DNA from: an uncultured Dehalococcoidia bacterium
Lineage (GTDB): Bacteria; Chloroflexota; Dehalococcoidia; Lucifugimonadales; CAJWER01
Length of the DNA stretch: 64,000 nt
NCBI GenBank assembly: GCA_958296115.1
Contig: OY282442.1
Span: 840,001 to 904,000 of the forward strand
Direction of reading: 5' to 3'
Below are positions 48,031 through 57,457 of the stretch, in pieces. Each line of letters begins with the position of its first letter. The first letter of the stretch is position 1. The position numbers were made by a program, and so were the translations under genes. The notes below the pieces were generated by a model, which had not been told where the DNA came from, searched no databases, and saw nothing but the letters and a program-made list of their open reading frames with translations.

Positions 48031-50889
48031 CTACTCCTCCTCCCGAACCACCACCACCCGGTTCACCTCCACCCCCTCCAAGACCTGCGCCTTGCCGCTG
48101 GGCCACCTTATGGTCAGCGATTCCACCGTATCCGCGTTGCCCAGCCCGAAGTGCGCCGTTGCCGTGTCCTGCCCCATCTGGCTGGAGCCGGCTCTGATTT
48201 CGCGGATCTGGGTCTTGCCCCCCGCCTGGAGGGTCAGCCTTGCGCCTATGCCGTCGCGGTTGCTCGCCGCGCCTATCACGAGCGCCTGGAGCCAGTTGTT
48301 GCCGTTGTTGCACACGTTCTCGAACAGCCGCGTCTTCTGGTCGAGGTTCGCCACGAACAGGTCCAGGCAGCCGTCGCCGTTGTAGTCCAAGAAGACGCCG
48401 CCGCGCCCGACGCCTACGTCCGCTGCGCCGCTGACCTCCGAGATGTCCGCGAACGTCCCGTCGCCGTTGTTCCGCAGCAGCACGTTGGCCTGCTCCTTCT
48501 TGTATATCTCGAACGCCTCGGTTATCGGCAGCGACAGGTAGCCGCTGACCACGTACAGGTCCTCGTAGCCGTCGTTGTCGAAATCGAAGAAGGACGCGCC
48601 CCATGTAACCCGCTCGCTGTTCCCCAGTATCCCGATGGAGGCGCCCGCGGCTATGGCCTCGTCGGAAAAGGTCAGGCCGTCGCCGTTGTTGCGAAGCAAT
48701 ACGTTGTTGCCTATGTTCGTAACGTACATGTCCAGGAAGCCGTCGAGGTCGTAGTCGCCGACCGCTAGGCCCATGCCGTGCATGGCGTAGTTCGCGCCCG
48801 ACTCGACCGAGACGTCCGTGAACGTCCACGACCCCGCGCCGTCCGGGCCGTCGTTGCGCCACAGCACGTTCGGCTGCGTGTTCGCCCCCCAGTCGTTGAC
48901 GGCGTAGAGGTCCAGGTCGCCGTCGTTGTCGAAGTCGAGCCAGCCGGCCTGGAACCCCGCGCCCCACACGTTGCCGAGAGGGGCGACCAGCTGCCCCGTC
49001 ATGTCGACCTGCGGGTTCTTGTACGCCTCCGGGTCCGGGCGGGTGGTGTCGCCCAGGATGCGCGTAACGTTCGTGAACGTGCCGTCGCCGTTGTTGCGGT
49101 TGAGGGCGAGGCGCTCGACGGCCCCGGTGAAGTCGGCGTCTATCATGGTCTGGGCGCTTATCTCGTACAGGTACCTCAGCACCACGAAATCGGCGTAGCC
49201 GTCCCCGTCGTAGTCGGCCCAGGCGCACCCCGTGGACCTGTACCGCTCGCCCGGCTCGCCCAGCCCGGCCTCCTCGGTAACGTTCGTGAATGAGCCGTCG
49301 CCGTCGTTTCGGAATAGCTTGCTGCCGCCGTAGTTGGTAACGTAGAGGTCGCGGTCGCCGTCGTTGTCGTAGTCGGCGGCGCAGCCGCCGTTGCCCCTGC
49401 CGGATGGGTCGGCGACGCCGGCGAGCTCGGCCACGTCCTCGAACCGACCGTCCCCCAGGTTGCGGAACAGGGCGTTCCGGCCCGCCGAGTTGCTGACGTA
49501 TATGTCGTCGAGGCCGTCGCCGTCGTAGTCGAACGCCACGACGCCGCCCCCCATGGGCAGGGTCTCGTCGCCGACCGCCCGGTGGCGCATCTCCGCCCCG
49601 GCGCTCTCCGTCACGTCGCGGAAGTAGTTGCGCTCGCCCGACGCCGTCCTGGGCGCGGCCCTGAGCTGGGCGGTCGAGGCTTCGGCGTCCCGCCATAGGA
49701 CCGCGCCCACTCCAAGCACGGCGAGGCCGCCGCCCGCGCCCACGAGCCAGGTCGCCGCCGCGAACGCGCCGATGCCCCGCAGCGGTATCACGCGCGCCAG
49801 CCCCCAGAAGGTTACCGGCCCGCCGGCCGCCGCCGTGAAGAGCAGCGCGGCCGCCGGCGCGGTCCCCATCCCCAGGATGAGCAGCAGGGCGACGAGTGGG
49901 ATCTCGAACAGCAGCGGCACGTTGATCAGCAGCCCGAACGTCGCGGCCAGCGCCACGCCCCCAACGTCGTTGCCCAAGTAGGCGGACACGGTGTCGGGGC
50001 TGATCCACTGGATGACGAACCCGCTGGCGAAGCCGGCCACGACCATGATAGGCCCCATCCTGATGAGGTAGCCGACGCTGACCCGCGCCCAGTCTCGGAA
50101 CGCCTCGCGCATAGTCGGGCGCCATGCCCTGGGTTCGGACTCGGGGTCGTATGACCATGGCTGCGGGCCGCGCCGGCCATCGCCCGCGCGGTCTTTTCGC
50201 AGCGCCATGACGACCAGCGGTCCTATGAGGATTGCGCCCATGAGGGCCATGACCAGCCGGCTCGCCCCCAGCACGGGCGTGAATACGAAGAAGACCATCG
50301 CGAGGGCGGGGATGTTCAGCGTCGCCGACCCCTGCACCATGGCAATTGCGCCCTCCACGCCGCCGCCTCGGCGCTGGAAGGCCGACGATACGGGGACGAT
50401 GCACGCGGAGCATAGGTTCATGACGGGGCCGGCCGCGAGGCCCTTGACGGCGCGCTTGAACGCGCTGCCCGACTCGAATGACCTGCCTGACCCGGATGGG
50501 AATAGGAACGCCTCCGTCAGCCCCGCGACGACGAACGCGAACGTCATCCCGATTGCCACGAGCCGCAGGTACGAGATCGAGAAGACGACCCACTTGGTCA
50601 AGAAGGACTTCCCCTCGTCCCGCTCGATGCAGAATCCTTGGAAGCACTGCGCGGTCGGCCCAGTAACCAGCCCGACGTCTGTGCCGACGGCGTCCAGCTT
50701 GGGGAAGCGGTTGAAGGCGAGGAACAGCGCGAGGATTGCGAGGAAGAGCAATACCCCGACGAGCCGTTTCTTGCGAATGGAGGTCGTCAGCACGCCCGGT
50801 ACCCCGAGGCTATCCAGTTCTGAGTATGGCGCAGGTCCTGGGGGTCGCGAGCTCGACGACCCACCGGGCCGGCTCGTCAATCCTAACAC
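48031..50889 (-). CDS. Permease fused to FG-GAP repeats and an ASPIC/UnbV domain
   Basis: 952 aa. Residues ~45-440 form a polytopic permease of the PF03773 (DUF318/ArsP-like) type: KGLAAGPVMNLCSACIVPVSSAFQRRGGGVEGAIAMVQGSATLNIP (~175-215), with the paired cysteines and the G-S-A-x-N-x-P motif, then a second repeat half. From ~470 on are at least seven Ca-binding FG-GAP/VCBS repeats with D-x-D-x-DG boxes (DYDGDGLDD, DYDNDGDRD, DYDGDGYAD, DFDNDGDLD, DYDLDGFLD, DFDNDGYED, DYNGDGCLD). The C-terminal ~75 residues are an ASPIC/UnbV domain (GIGARLTLQAGGKTQIREIRAGSSQMGQ...LTIRWPSGKAQVLEGV). Normally the propeller part (CRTAC1 family) is a separate secreted protein. The fused propeller should lie outside the membrane. 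Transport substrate is unknown, possibly a metal or metalloid. Confidence 0.88.
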   Translation of the reverse strand: MLGLTSRPGGSSSSRPPGPAPYSELDSLGVPGVLTTSIRKKRLVGVLLFLAILALFLAFNRFPKLDAVGTDVGLVTGPTAQCFQGFCIERDEGKSFLTKWVVFSISYLRLVAIGMTFAFVVAGLTEAFLFPSGSGRSFESGSAFKRAVKGLAAGPVMNLCSACIVPVSSAFQRRGGGVEGAIAMVQGSATLNIPALAMVFFVFTPVLGASRLVMALMGAILIGPLVVMALRKDRAGDGRRGPQPWSYDPESEPRAWRPTMREAFRDWARVSVGYLIRMGPIMVVAGFASGFVIQWISPDTVSAYLGNDVGGVALAATFGLLINVPLLFEIPLVALLLILGMGTAPAAALLFTAAAGGPVTFWGLARVIPLRGIGAFAAATWLVGAGGGLAVLGVGAVLWRDAEASTAQLRAAPRTASGERNYFRDVTESAGAEMRHRAVGDETLPMGGGVVAFDYDGDGLDDIYVSNSAGRNALFRNLGDGRFEDVAELAGVADPSGRGNGGCAADYDNDGDRDLYVTNYGGSKLFRNDGDGSFTNVTEEAGLGEPGERYRSTGCAWADYDGDGYADFVVLRYLYEISAQTMIDADFTGAVERLALNRNNGDGTFTNVTRILGDTTRPDPEAYKNPQVDMTGQLVAPLGNVWGAGFQAGWLDFDNDGDLDLYAVNDWGANTQPNVLWRNDGPDGAGSWTFTDVSVESGANYAMHGMGLAVGDYDLDGFLDMYVTNIGNNVLLRNNGDGLTFSDEAIAAGASIGILGNSERVTWGASFFDFDNDGYEDLYVVSGYLSLPITEAFEIYKKEQANVLLRNNGDGTFADISEVSGAADVGVGRGGVFLDYNGDGCLDLFVANLDQKTRLFENVCNNGNNWLQALVIGAASNRDGIGARLTLQAGGKTQIREIRAGSSQMGQDTATAHFGLGNADTVESLTIRWPSGKAQVLEGVEVNRVVVVREEE

Positions 50890-50939
50890 TTTTGTCCCAT
50901 CGGCCTGGCGGCGCTTCCGACCCGCCCGTTCATCCCAAT

Positions 50940-50977
50940 CACCCTCACCCTAGCCCTCTCCCATCAAGGGAGAGGGG
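50940..50977. repeat. REP-like hairpin repeat leading into a tandem array
   Basis: CACCCTCACCCTAG-type arm with CCCTCTCCC-ATCAA-GGGAGAGGG hairpin. Its right arm GGGAGAGGGG is the first block of the 61-64 bp tandem units that follow. Confidence 0.7.
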
Positions 50978-51196
50978 ATGGGACGAATTACAGACGACGC
51001 TACTCGCCACGACCGCGCTTCTCGTCATGGGAGAGGGGATATGACGCGAATGACTGACGACGCTAATCGACGCGAACGCCGCTTCTCGTCATCGGAGAGG
51101 GGACAAGACGCGAATGACAGACGACGATACTCGCCGCGAACGCGCTTCTCGTCGTGGGAGAGGGGATGGGACGCGAATGACAGGGCGCTGGGCGAG
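50968..51196 (+). repeat. Tandem repeat, 61-64 bp units, about 3.6 copies
   Basis: Units begin at 50968, 51029, 51093 and 51156, each opening with GGGAGAGGGG (one CGGAGAGGGG). They then carry GACGCGAATGAC, GACGACGCTA and GCGAACGCGCTTCTCGTC blocks. The last unit breaks off at about 51196. Unit lengths (61, 64, 63) are not all multiples of three, so it is not a protein repeat. It seems to have grown from the right arm of a REP hairpin. It lies 49 bp before the DUF3500 gene start and fills the 355-bp gap together with the REP unit. Confidence 0.8.
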
Positions 51197-51244
51197 AGGC
51201 TATACTCGGAGCCATTCGATGACCGCATTTCAGGAGGCACACTG

Positions 51245-52234
51245 ATGGGGCGAGAGCTGTCGGCGGCTGCTACGGCGAGAGCGATGACCGAGGCGGCGAA
51301 GGCGTTTCTGCCCACGCTCTCGCCGGAGCTGCGCGGCCAGGCGTCGTTCGACTTCGAGTCGGACGAGCGGCGGAAGTGGCACTACATTCCGAAGGTCAGG
51401 GGCGGCGTGAAGCGCGGCCAGATGGACGGCGCGCAGCTCGAGGCGGCGGACGCGCTGATGGCGAGCGGGCTGAGCCGCGTCGGGTTCGAGAAGGCGCGGG
51501 CCATCATAGCCCACGAGAGCATTCTTGGGCGCGTCGAGGCGCTGGAGGGCGGCTCGCGGTTCGACCGAGACCCCGGCCTCTACTATCAGGCGGTGTTCGG
51601 CGACCCTTCGAGCGGGGCGCCGTGGGGTTGGCGCGCGGAGGGTCATCACCTGTCGCTGAACTACGCGGTGGTTGACGGGGAGATGGTGGCGTCCACGCCG
51701 TCGTTCTTCGGAGCGAACCCGGCCGAGGTGAAGAGCGGGCCGGAGACGGGGCTGCGGATACTGAAGGACGAGGAGGACGCGGCCAGGGAGCTGCTGCTGA
51801 GCCTGGACGCGGAGCAGAGGGAGAGCGCCGCGATATACCCGGTTACGCCATCGGACATCATCACGAGGGCCAGCGCGAGGGTCGAGATTGGCGAGGCGGC
51901 CGGGCTGCCCGGGGAGTCGATGACGTCGGACCAGCGCGAGACGCTGGTTCGGCTCATCAGGCTGTACGTAGACAAGCAGTCGGCGGAGCTGGCCGCCAAC
52001 GCGATGGCGCGGATCGAGTCGGCCGGCGGCATCGGCGCGGTCCACTTCGCGTGGGCCGGCTCCCAGCATCGAGGCCAGCCGCACTATTACCGACTGCATG
52101 GGCCGACGTTCTTCGTGGAGTACGACAACATCCAGAACATGGCGAACCACGTCCACTCGGTCTGGCGCGACCCGGAGCATGATTTTGGGTTCGACCTGCT
52201 CAAGGCCCATTACAAGCGGCATCACGCGAGCTGA
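51245..52234 (+). CDS. DUF3500 family protein
   Basis: 329 aa from the ATG at 51245, preceded by AGGAGG; the same frame is open through the tandem repeat upstream, but that is not part of the family. DUF3500 landmarks: SPELRGQASFDFESDERRKWHYIP (~30-55), ILGRVEALEGGSRFDRDPGLYYQAVFGDP (~98-125), GWRAEGHHLSLNYAVVDGEMVASTPSFFGANPAEV (~130-165) and the very conserved C-terminus HFAWAGS...GQPHYYRLHGPTFFVEYDNIQNMANHVHSVWRDPEHDFGFDLLKAHY. The conserved His, Asp and Trp residues suggest a metal-binding or hydrolytic activity, but the family is uncharacterised. No signal peptide. Confidence 0.92.
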   Translation: MGRELSAAATARAMTEAAKAFLPTLSPELRGQASFDFESDERRKWHYIPKVRGGVKRGQMDGAQLEAADALMASGLSRVGFEKARAIIAHESILGRVEALEGGSRFDRDPGLYYQAVFGDPSSGAPWGWRAEGHHLSLNYAVVDGEMVASTPSFFGANPAEVKSGPETGLRILKDEEDAARELLLSLDAEQRESAAIYPVTPSDIITRASARVEIGEAAGLPGESMTSDQRETLVRLIRLYVDKQSAELAANAMARIESAGGIGAVHFAWAGSQHRGQPHYYRLHGPTFFVEYDNIQNMANHVHSVWRDPEHDFGFDLLKAHYKRHHAS

Positions 52235-52261
52235 GGGCGGAGGGCGCGGCGAGCGTTGGGG

Positions 52262-53884
52262 TTACGCGGAGGACCGCGGCATGGGCTTGAACATGCAGCC
52301 CTCTACGAATATCTCGAAGAAGTCGGGGGTAGTCTCGAGCTCGACGTGCTCGACGCGGCGCGCCATCTTCTCGGCCACCTCGCGCATCTGGCCGGACACG
52401 AGCATGAGGGTCGCGCCTTCCAGGGCGGCGTTGCCTATCTTGACCACCTTTTCGGGCGGGACGTCGGCGATGAAGCCTATGCTTGCGGCGTTACGTGTAT
52501 CTACGTAATTGGCGAATCCGCCGGCGAGGTACAGATTGGAGACGTCGCCGGGGGAGATTCCGTAGCTTCGTAGGACTATCCACTGGCCGCTGTAGTTCGC
52601 GGACTTGGCTTGCGCCAGGGCGCTCAGGTCGGCCCGCGACACGGACATTCCCCGCTCCGGCGCGAAGAAGAACTCGCCGCCGCCGTTGGAGAAGACGCCC
52701 AGCTCGTTCATGCGGCCTGTCCTTCGGAGCTCCGCGAGGAGGTCGACCAGGCCGGAGCCGCATATCCCCTGGACCTCCGCGCCCCCTATCGTGCTGAACT
52801 TCACGGCGTCTCCGGCTATCTCGACCGACTCCACGGCGCCCTCGTAGCCCGGCATCCCGTAGGTTATCTGTCCGCCCTCGAAGGCTGGGCCCGCGGGGCA
52901 GGACGCGGCCATCATCCGATGGCGGTTGCCCACGACCACTTCCGTATTCGTGCCCACGTCCACCAGCATCATCGTCTCGTCCCGCTCGTCCATGCCCACG
53001 GCGAGCATGTCCGCGGCGACGTCGGCGCCGACATGGCTGCCGATGAGCGGCCCGCTGTAGACGTTCGCGTCCGGGAAGACCCGCAGCCCCAGCTCTCTGG
53101 CCGCAGCGCTCAACGCGGTGGTCGAGCGCTCGCCCCTCTCCATTTCCAGCTCGGTCAGCGACTTGTAGGGTTTCTGGCCGATGGACTGGACGTCCAGTCC
53201 GAACAGGATGTCGCGCATGGTGGAGTTGCCAACGATGACGACATCGTAAATCCGTCTGCGGTGGAATCGGAGCAGCCGGCTCATCTCTCCAATCTCGAAG
53301 TTGACGGCGGAGAGCATCGCCTGCCGAAGCTCGCCGGGGTGCTCTCCCCCGTCGTAGGAGATGCGGTTCATGACGTCGCTGCCGCCGAACTTCTGCGGGT
53401 TCTCGAACGACGCCGTATGCAGGACTGCGCCGCTCTCCAGGTCCACCAGGTTCATCACGACCGTCGTCGTGCCCGCGTCCACCGCCAGGCCGTATAGCTG
53501 TCCGCGGTATGCGTCCAGGCGCCTGTCTCCGAAGTGAACGGAATCGCCCCGTCGCGCGGCGAGCGGGTCGAGGGGCGCTCGGCGCTTTATGGAGTGCGTG
53601 AGTATGCGGGGCTGCCGCCTGAGGACGGCGAACTCGACGTCGGCGTGGGCGTCGGCCAGGCGCGCTTGGCACGCTAGGCGGTAGCCGCCTCGCAGGAACG
53701 CCTCCGGCTCCGCGGGCGGGTTCAGGGCTTCCATGCCCCGCTTGACCTCCACGATGCACTCGTGGCATTCGCCGCTCCGTCCGCATGACGTGGGCACCCT
53801 GACGCGGAGGGCGTCGGCGTACTCGAAGATACTCTTGCCGGGGGAGGATTGGAGAACGGAGCCGCCGTGGTAGACCGGAGACAT
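52262..53884 (-). CDS. Reductive activator of corrinoid proteins (RACo-like, 2Fe-2S + ASKHA)
   Basis: 540 aa. N-terminal [2Fe-2S] ferredoxin domain with PTSCGRSGECHECIVEV and the fourth ligand in RLACQARL (~32-75). A linker follows, then a DUF4445/RACo C-terminal ASKHA ATPase domain: LYGLAVDAGTTTVVMNLVDL (~128-148), VIVGNSTMRDILFGL (~218), MMLVDVGTNTEVVVGN (~306), GICGSGLVDLLAEL (~375) and LYLAGGFANYVDTRNAASIGF (~450). RACo uses ATP and a low-potential electron to reduce Co(II) corrinoid back to Co(I). The cognate corrinoid protein is at 61882-62622 on the same strand. The ATG at 53884 is 8 bp from the PD40 gene stop, so they are co-transcribed. Confidence 0.93.
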   Translation of the reverse strand: MSPVYHGGSVLQSSPGKSIFEYADALRVRVPTSCGRSGECHECIVEVKRGMEALNPPAEPEAFLRGGYRLACQARLADAHADVEFAVLRRQPRILTHSIKRRAPLDPLAARRGDSVHFGDRRLDAYRGQLYGLAVDAGTTTVVMNLVDLESGAVLHTASFENPQKFGGSDVMNRISYDGGEHPGELRQAMLSAVNFEIGEMSRLLRFHRRRIYDVVIVGNSTMRDILFGLDVQSIGQKPYKSLTELEMERGERSTTALSAAARELGLRVFPDANVYSGPLIGSHVGADVAADMLAVGMDERDETMMLVDVGTNTEVVVGNRHRMMAASCPAGPAFEGGQITYGMPGYEGAVESVEIAGDAVKFSTIGGAEVQGICGSGLVDLLAELRRTGRMNELGVFSNGGGEFFFAPERGMSVSRADLSALAQAKSANYSGQWIVLRSYGISPGDVSNLYLAGGFANYVDTRNAASIGFIADVPPEKVVKIGNAALEGATLMLVSGQMREVAEKMARRVEHVELETTPDFFEIFVEGCMFKPMPRSSA

Positions 53885-53892
53885 GGGCTGCC

Positions 53893-56800
53893 CTAGGAGC
53901 CGTCGGCGCTTATCACGTAGATCTCGGCGTCACCGTCGCGGTCGGAGACGAACGCTATCCTGCGTCCGTCGGGCGACCATGCGGGTTCAAAGTTATGGTC
54001 AGGGTCGTCGGTGAGCTGAGTGAGGCCTGAGCCGTCGGCGTTCATCACATAGATCTCGGCATCCCCGGGGCCGGCGTAGAACGCTATCCTCTGTCCGTCG
54101 GGTGACCATGCGGGGTCCAAGTCATCGTAGGAGTTGTCGGTGAGCTGGGTGATGCCGGAGCCGTCAGCGTTCATCACATAGATTTCGGGATCACCGTCGT
54201 AGGCGTAGAACGCTATCCTGCGTCCGTCGGGCGACCATGCGGGGGCCCGGTCATCGTAAGAGTTGTCGGTGAGCTGAGTGAGGTCGGAGCCGTCGGCGTT
54301 CATCACGTATATGTCGAAGTCCATGTCGTCGCTAGAGGTGATGCGGAGGGAAGAGAACGCTATCCTGCGTCCGTCGGGCGACCATGCGGGGCCCCAGTCA
54401 ATGATGCCGGAGTCGTCGGTGAGCTGAGTGAGGCCGGAGCCGTCGGCGTTCATCACGTAGATATTGGCGCCCTCGTCGCGGCTGGAGGAGAACGCTATCC
54501 TGCGTCCGTCGGGCGACCATGCGGGGACAACGACAATGACGCCGGGGGCGTCGGTGATCTGGGTGACGCCGGAGCCGTCGGCGTTCATCACGTAGATCTC
54601 GTCACCCCCGTCGCGGCTGGAGGAGAACGCTATCCTGCGTCCGTCGGGCGACCATGCGAGGCCAAAGATAATGATGCCGGGGTCTTCGGTGAGCTGGGTG
54701 AGGTCGGAGCCGTCGGCGTTCATCACGTAAATCTCGTCACCCCCGTCGCGGCTGGAGGAGAACGCTATCCTGCGTCCGTCGGGCGACCACGCGGGGCCCC
54801 AGTCATCGTAAGAGTTGTCGGTGAGCTGAGTCGGGGTGAACGTTGGCTGGGTTGGCGCGGGCGCGCTGGTCGGAGTGGGGGCGCTGGCGGGCTGAGTGAG
54901 GCCGGAGCCGTCGGCGCTTATCACGTAGATCTCGGCGTCGCCGTCGCGGTGGGAGACGAACGCTATCCTGCGTCCGTCGGGCGACCATGCGGGGGCCCCG
55001 GCCCCGTCATCGTAGGAGTTGCCGGTGAGCTGAGTGAGGTCGGAGCCGTCGGCGTCCATCACGTAGACCTCGGAGTCACCTTCAAGGCCCCCGTAGCGGT
55101 TGGAGGCGAACGCTATCCTGCGTCCGTCGGGCGACCATGCGGGGCCAAAGGTAATGATGCCGGAGTCGTCGGTGAGCTGAGTGAGGCCGGAGCCGTCGGC
55201 GTCCATCACGTAGACCTCGTCCCACCCGTCGCGGTTGGAGGAGAACACTATCCTGCGTCCGTCGGGCGACCATGCGGGGTTCACGTCAGAGTAGGAGTCG
55301 TCGGTGAGCTGGGTGACGCCGGAGCCGTCGGCGTTCATCACGTAGATATTGGCGCCCTCGTGGCGGCGGGAGGAGAACGCTATCCTGCGTCCGTCGGGCG
55401 ACCATGCGAGGCCAAAGACAATGCCGCCGGGGGCGTCGGTGAGCTGGGTGACGCCGGAGCCGTCGGCGTTCATCACGTAGATATTGTCGTAGGAGGAGAA
55501 CGCTATCCTCTGCCCGTCGGGCGACCATGCGAGGCCAAAGATAATGAGGACGGAGTCGTCGGTGAGCTGAGTGAGGTCGGAGCCGTCGGCGTTCATCACG
55601 TAGATATCCTCGTCACCGTCGCGGCGGGAAGAGAACGCTATCCTGCGTCCGTCGGGCGACCATGCGGGGCCAAAGACAATGCCGCCGGGGTCGTCGGTGA
55701 GCTGAGTGACGCCGGAGCCGTCGGCGTTCATCACGTAGATCTCGGCGTCACCGTCGCGGTTGGAGCCGAACGCTATCCTGCGTCCGTCGGGCGACCATGC
55801 GGGGCCCCAGTCATCGGCGATGTTGTAGGTGAGCTGAGTCGGGGTGAATGTTGGCTGGGTTGGCGCGGGAGCGCTGGTCGGGGTGGGGGCGCTGGCGGGC
55901 TGGGCGAGGCCGGAGCCGTCGGCGTTGTCGGCGCTTATCACGTAGATCTCGTGGTCACCGTCGCGGTCGGAGGAGAAGGCTATGCTGCGTCCGTCCGGCG
56001 ACCATGCGGGGACCCAAAGATGGGAGTTGTCGGTGAGCTGAGTGAGGTCGGAGCCGTCGGCGTTCATCACGTAGATTTTGTAGGCCCCCTGTCGGTAGGA
56101 GAGGAAGGCTATCCTGCGTCCATCGGGCGACCACGCGGGGAGCCAGTCCAAGTCATCGTCGGAGTTGTCGGTGAGCCGAGTGACGCCGGAGCCGTCGGCG
56201 TTCATCACGTAGATCTTGTAGCCCATCCCGTCGCGGTTGGAGGAGAACGCTATCCTGCGTCCGTCGGGCGACCATGCGAGGCCAAAGATAATGTTGCCGG
56301 AGTCGTCGGTGATCTGAGTGAGGTCGGAGCCGTCGGCGTTCATCACGTAGATATTGGCGTCACCGTCGCGGTCGGAGGAGAAGGCTATCCTGCGTCCGTC
56401 GGGCGACCATGCGGGGCCAACGATAATGATGCCGGAGTCGTCGGTGAGCTGAGTGACGCCTGCGCCGTCGGCGCTCATCACGTAGATCTCGTCACCCCCG
56501 TCGCGTTGGGAGGAGAACGCTATCCTGCGTCCATCGGGCGACCATGCGAGGCCAAAGATAATGATGCCGGAGTCGTCGGTGAGCTGGGTGAGGTCGGAGC
56601 CGTCGGCGTTCATCACGTAGACCTCGGAGTTACCGTCAAGGCCACCGCCGCGTTGGGAGACGAACGCTATCCTGCGTCCGTCGGGCGACCACGCGGGGCT
56701 AAAGGCAATGATGCCGGAGTCGTCGGTGAGCTGAGTGAGGTCGGAGCCGTCGGCGTTCATCACGTAGACCTCGTCACCGTCAAGGCCACCGTCGCGGTTG

Positions 56801-57201
56801 GAGACGAACGCTATCCTGCGTCCGTCGGGCGACCATGCGGGGAGCCAGTCAGAGTAGGAGTTGTCGGTGAGCTGAATTAATGAGGGTATGGGCGTTGGAG
56901 TAGGCGTGAATGTCGGCGCTGGGGTCGGTGTAGATGTGAATGTCGGCGCTGGGGTCGGTGTGGCCGTCGGGGTCGGTGAGGGTGTGACCGTTGGGAAGGA
57001 TGTAGGCGTGGCCGTCGGGGTGGGGGTGTCGGTGGGCTGGGGCGTCACGGTCGGGCTGGGAGTGTCCGAGGATATGGCGGCCGCGGGCTGGGGCGTGGGA
57101 GCTTGGGTGGGGGTCGGCTCGTTGGGAAGGGCGCAGCCGAGGAGGAGGGTCGAGGCGAGGGCGGCCGCTGTTATGCTCTCACGCAGTGTAACGAACGCCA
57201 A
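53893..57201 (-). CDS. Giant PD40/TolB-like lipoprotein, 21 blades (7+7+7)
   Basis: About 1102 aa. I prefer the TTG at 57201, which has GGAGGAG eight bases before it and gives a clean lipoprotein signal ([23 protein letters not shown]); an in-frame ATG at 57237 would add 12 residues. After a ~70-residue Pro/Thr stalk come 21 PD40 repeats of the form [33 protein letters not shown]. They are grouped seven, seven and seven by two copies of the linker [19 protein letters not shown], which suggests three seven-bladed propellers in a row. These TolB-type propellers bind protein or polysaccharide partners outside the cell. Together with 57458-61525 it arose by tandem duplication. Co-transcribed with RACo downstream. 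Catalytic function is not expected. Confidence 0.88.
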   Translation of the reverse strand: MAFVTLRESITAAALASTLLLGCALPNEPTPTQAPTPQPAAAISSDTPSPTVTPQPTDTPTPTATPTSFPTVTPSPTPTATPTPAPTFTSTPTPAPTFTPTPTPIPSLIQLTDNSYSDWLPAWSPDGRRIAFVSNRDGGLDGDEVYVMNADGSDLTQLTDDSGIIAFSPAWSPDGRRIAFVSQRGGGLDGNSEVYVMNADGSDLTQLTDDSGIIIFGLAWSPDGRRIAFSSQRDGGDEIYVMSADGAGVTQLTDDSGIIIVGPAWSPDGRRIAFSSDRDGDANIYVMNADGSDLTQITDDSGNIIFGLAWSPDGRRIAFSSNRDGMGYKIYVMNADGSGVTRLTDNSDDDLDWLPAWSPDGRRIAFLSYRQGAYKIYVMNADGSDLTQLTDNSHLWVPAWSPDGRSIAFSSDRDGDHEIYVISADNADGSGLAQPASAPTPTSAPAPTQPTFTPTQLTYNIADDWGPAWSPDGRRIAFGSNRDGDAEIYVMNADGSGVTQLTDDPGGIVFGPAWSPDGRRIAFSSRRDGDEDIYVMNADGSDLTQLTDDSVLIIFGLAWSPDGQRIAFSSYDNIYVMNADGSGVTQLTDAPGGIVFGLAWSPDGRRIAFSSRRHEGANIYVMNADGSGVTQLTDDSYSDVNPAWSPDGRRIVFSSNRDGWDEVYVMDADGSGLTQLTDDSGIITFGPAWSPDGRRIAFASNRYGGLEGDSEVYVMDADGSDLTQLTGNSYDDGAGAPAWSPDGRRIAFVSHRDGDAEIYVISADGSGLTQPASAPTPTSAPAPTQPTFTPTQLTDNSYDDWGPAWSPDGRRIAFSSSRDGGDEIYVMNADGSDLTQLTEDPGIIIFGLAWSPDGRRIAFSSSRDGGDEIYVMNADGSGVTQITDAPGVIVVVPAWSPDGRRIAFSSSRDEGANIYVMNADGSGLTQLTDDSGIIDWGPAWSPDGRRIAFSSLRITSSDDMDFDIYVMNADGSDLTQLTDNSYDDRAPAWSPDGRRIAFYAYDGDPEIYVMNADGSGITQLTDNSYDDLDPAWSPDGQRIAFYAGPGDAEIYVMNADGSGLTQLTDDPDHNFEPAWSPDGRRIAFVSDRDGDAEIYVISADGS

Positions 57202-57302
57202 AATCCGCTCCTCCGTTTGACTGACGCTGTAAAGCATATCCCGCCGGCCCGCCGATTGCCAGTTCCCGCCGGCCCGCCGATTGCTGGGACGTTACGGCTG
57301 GG

Positions 57303-57449
57303 TTAGGTCTCCCTGGCGCCGCGGTAGTCGTGGTCGCCGCTCCGTCCGCATGACGTGGGCGCCCTGACGCGGAGGGCGTCGGCGTACTCGAAGACGCTCT
57401 TGCCGGGGGAGGATTGGAGAACGGAGCCGCCGTGGTAGACCGGAGACAT
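57303..57449 (-). pseudogene. Chimeric mini-ORF: RACo 5' end fused to the end of the 86-aa gene
   Basis: A duplication junction. From ATG 57449, 38 codons repeat the start of RACo (MSPVYHGGSVLQSSPGK... up to SCGRSG). The frame then passes without a break into DHDYRGARET and a stop, matching the end [11 protein letters not shown] of the 86-aa protein at 61608. The 48-codon ORF sits 8 bp after the second PD40 gene, exactly as RACo sits after the first. It has only one ferredoxin cysteine, so it cannot hold a cluster. Most likely a by-product of duplication, though it may be translated. Confidence 0.75.
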
Positions 57450-57457
57450 GGGCTGAC

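Noticed and set aside
50978-51244. N-terminal extension of the DUF3500 protein through the tandem repeat
   Set aside because: Repeat units of 61, 64 and 63 bp do not preserve a frame, and AGGAGG sits directly before the ATG at 51245.
54949-56880. Long plus-strand ORF opposite the first PD40 gene with [15 protein letters not shown] repeats
   Set aside because: It is the antisense reading of the PD40 repeat DNA. The minus strand has the signal peptide, ribosome site and known repeat family.
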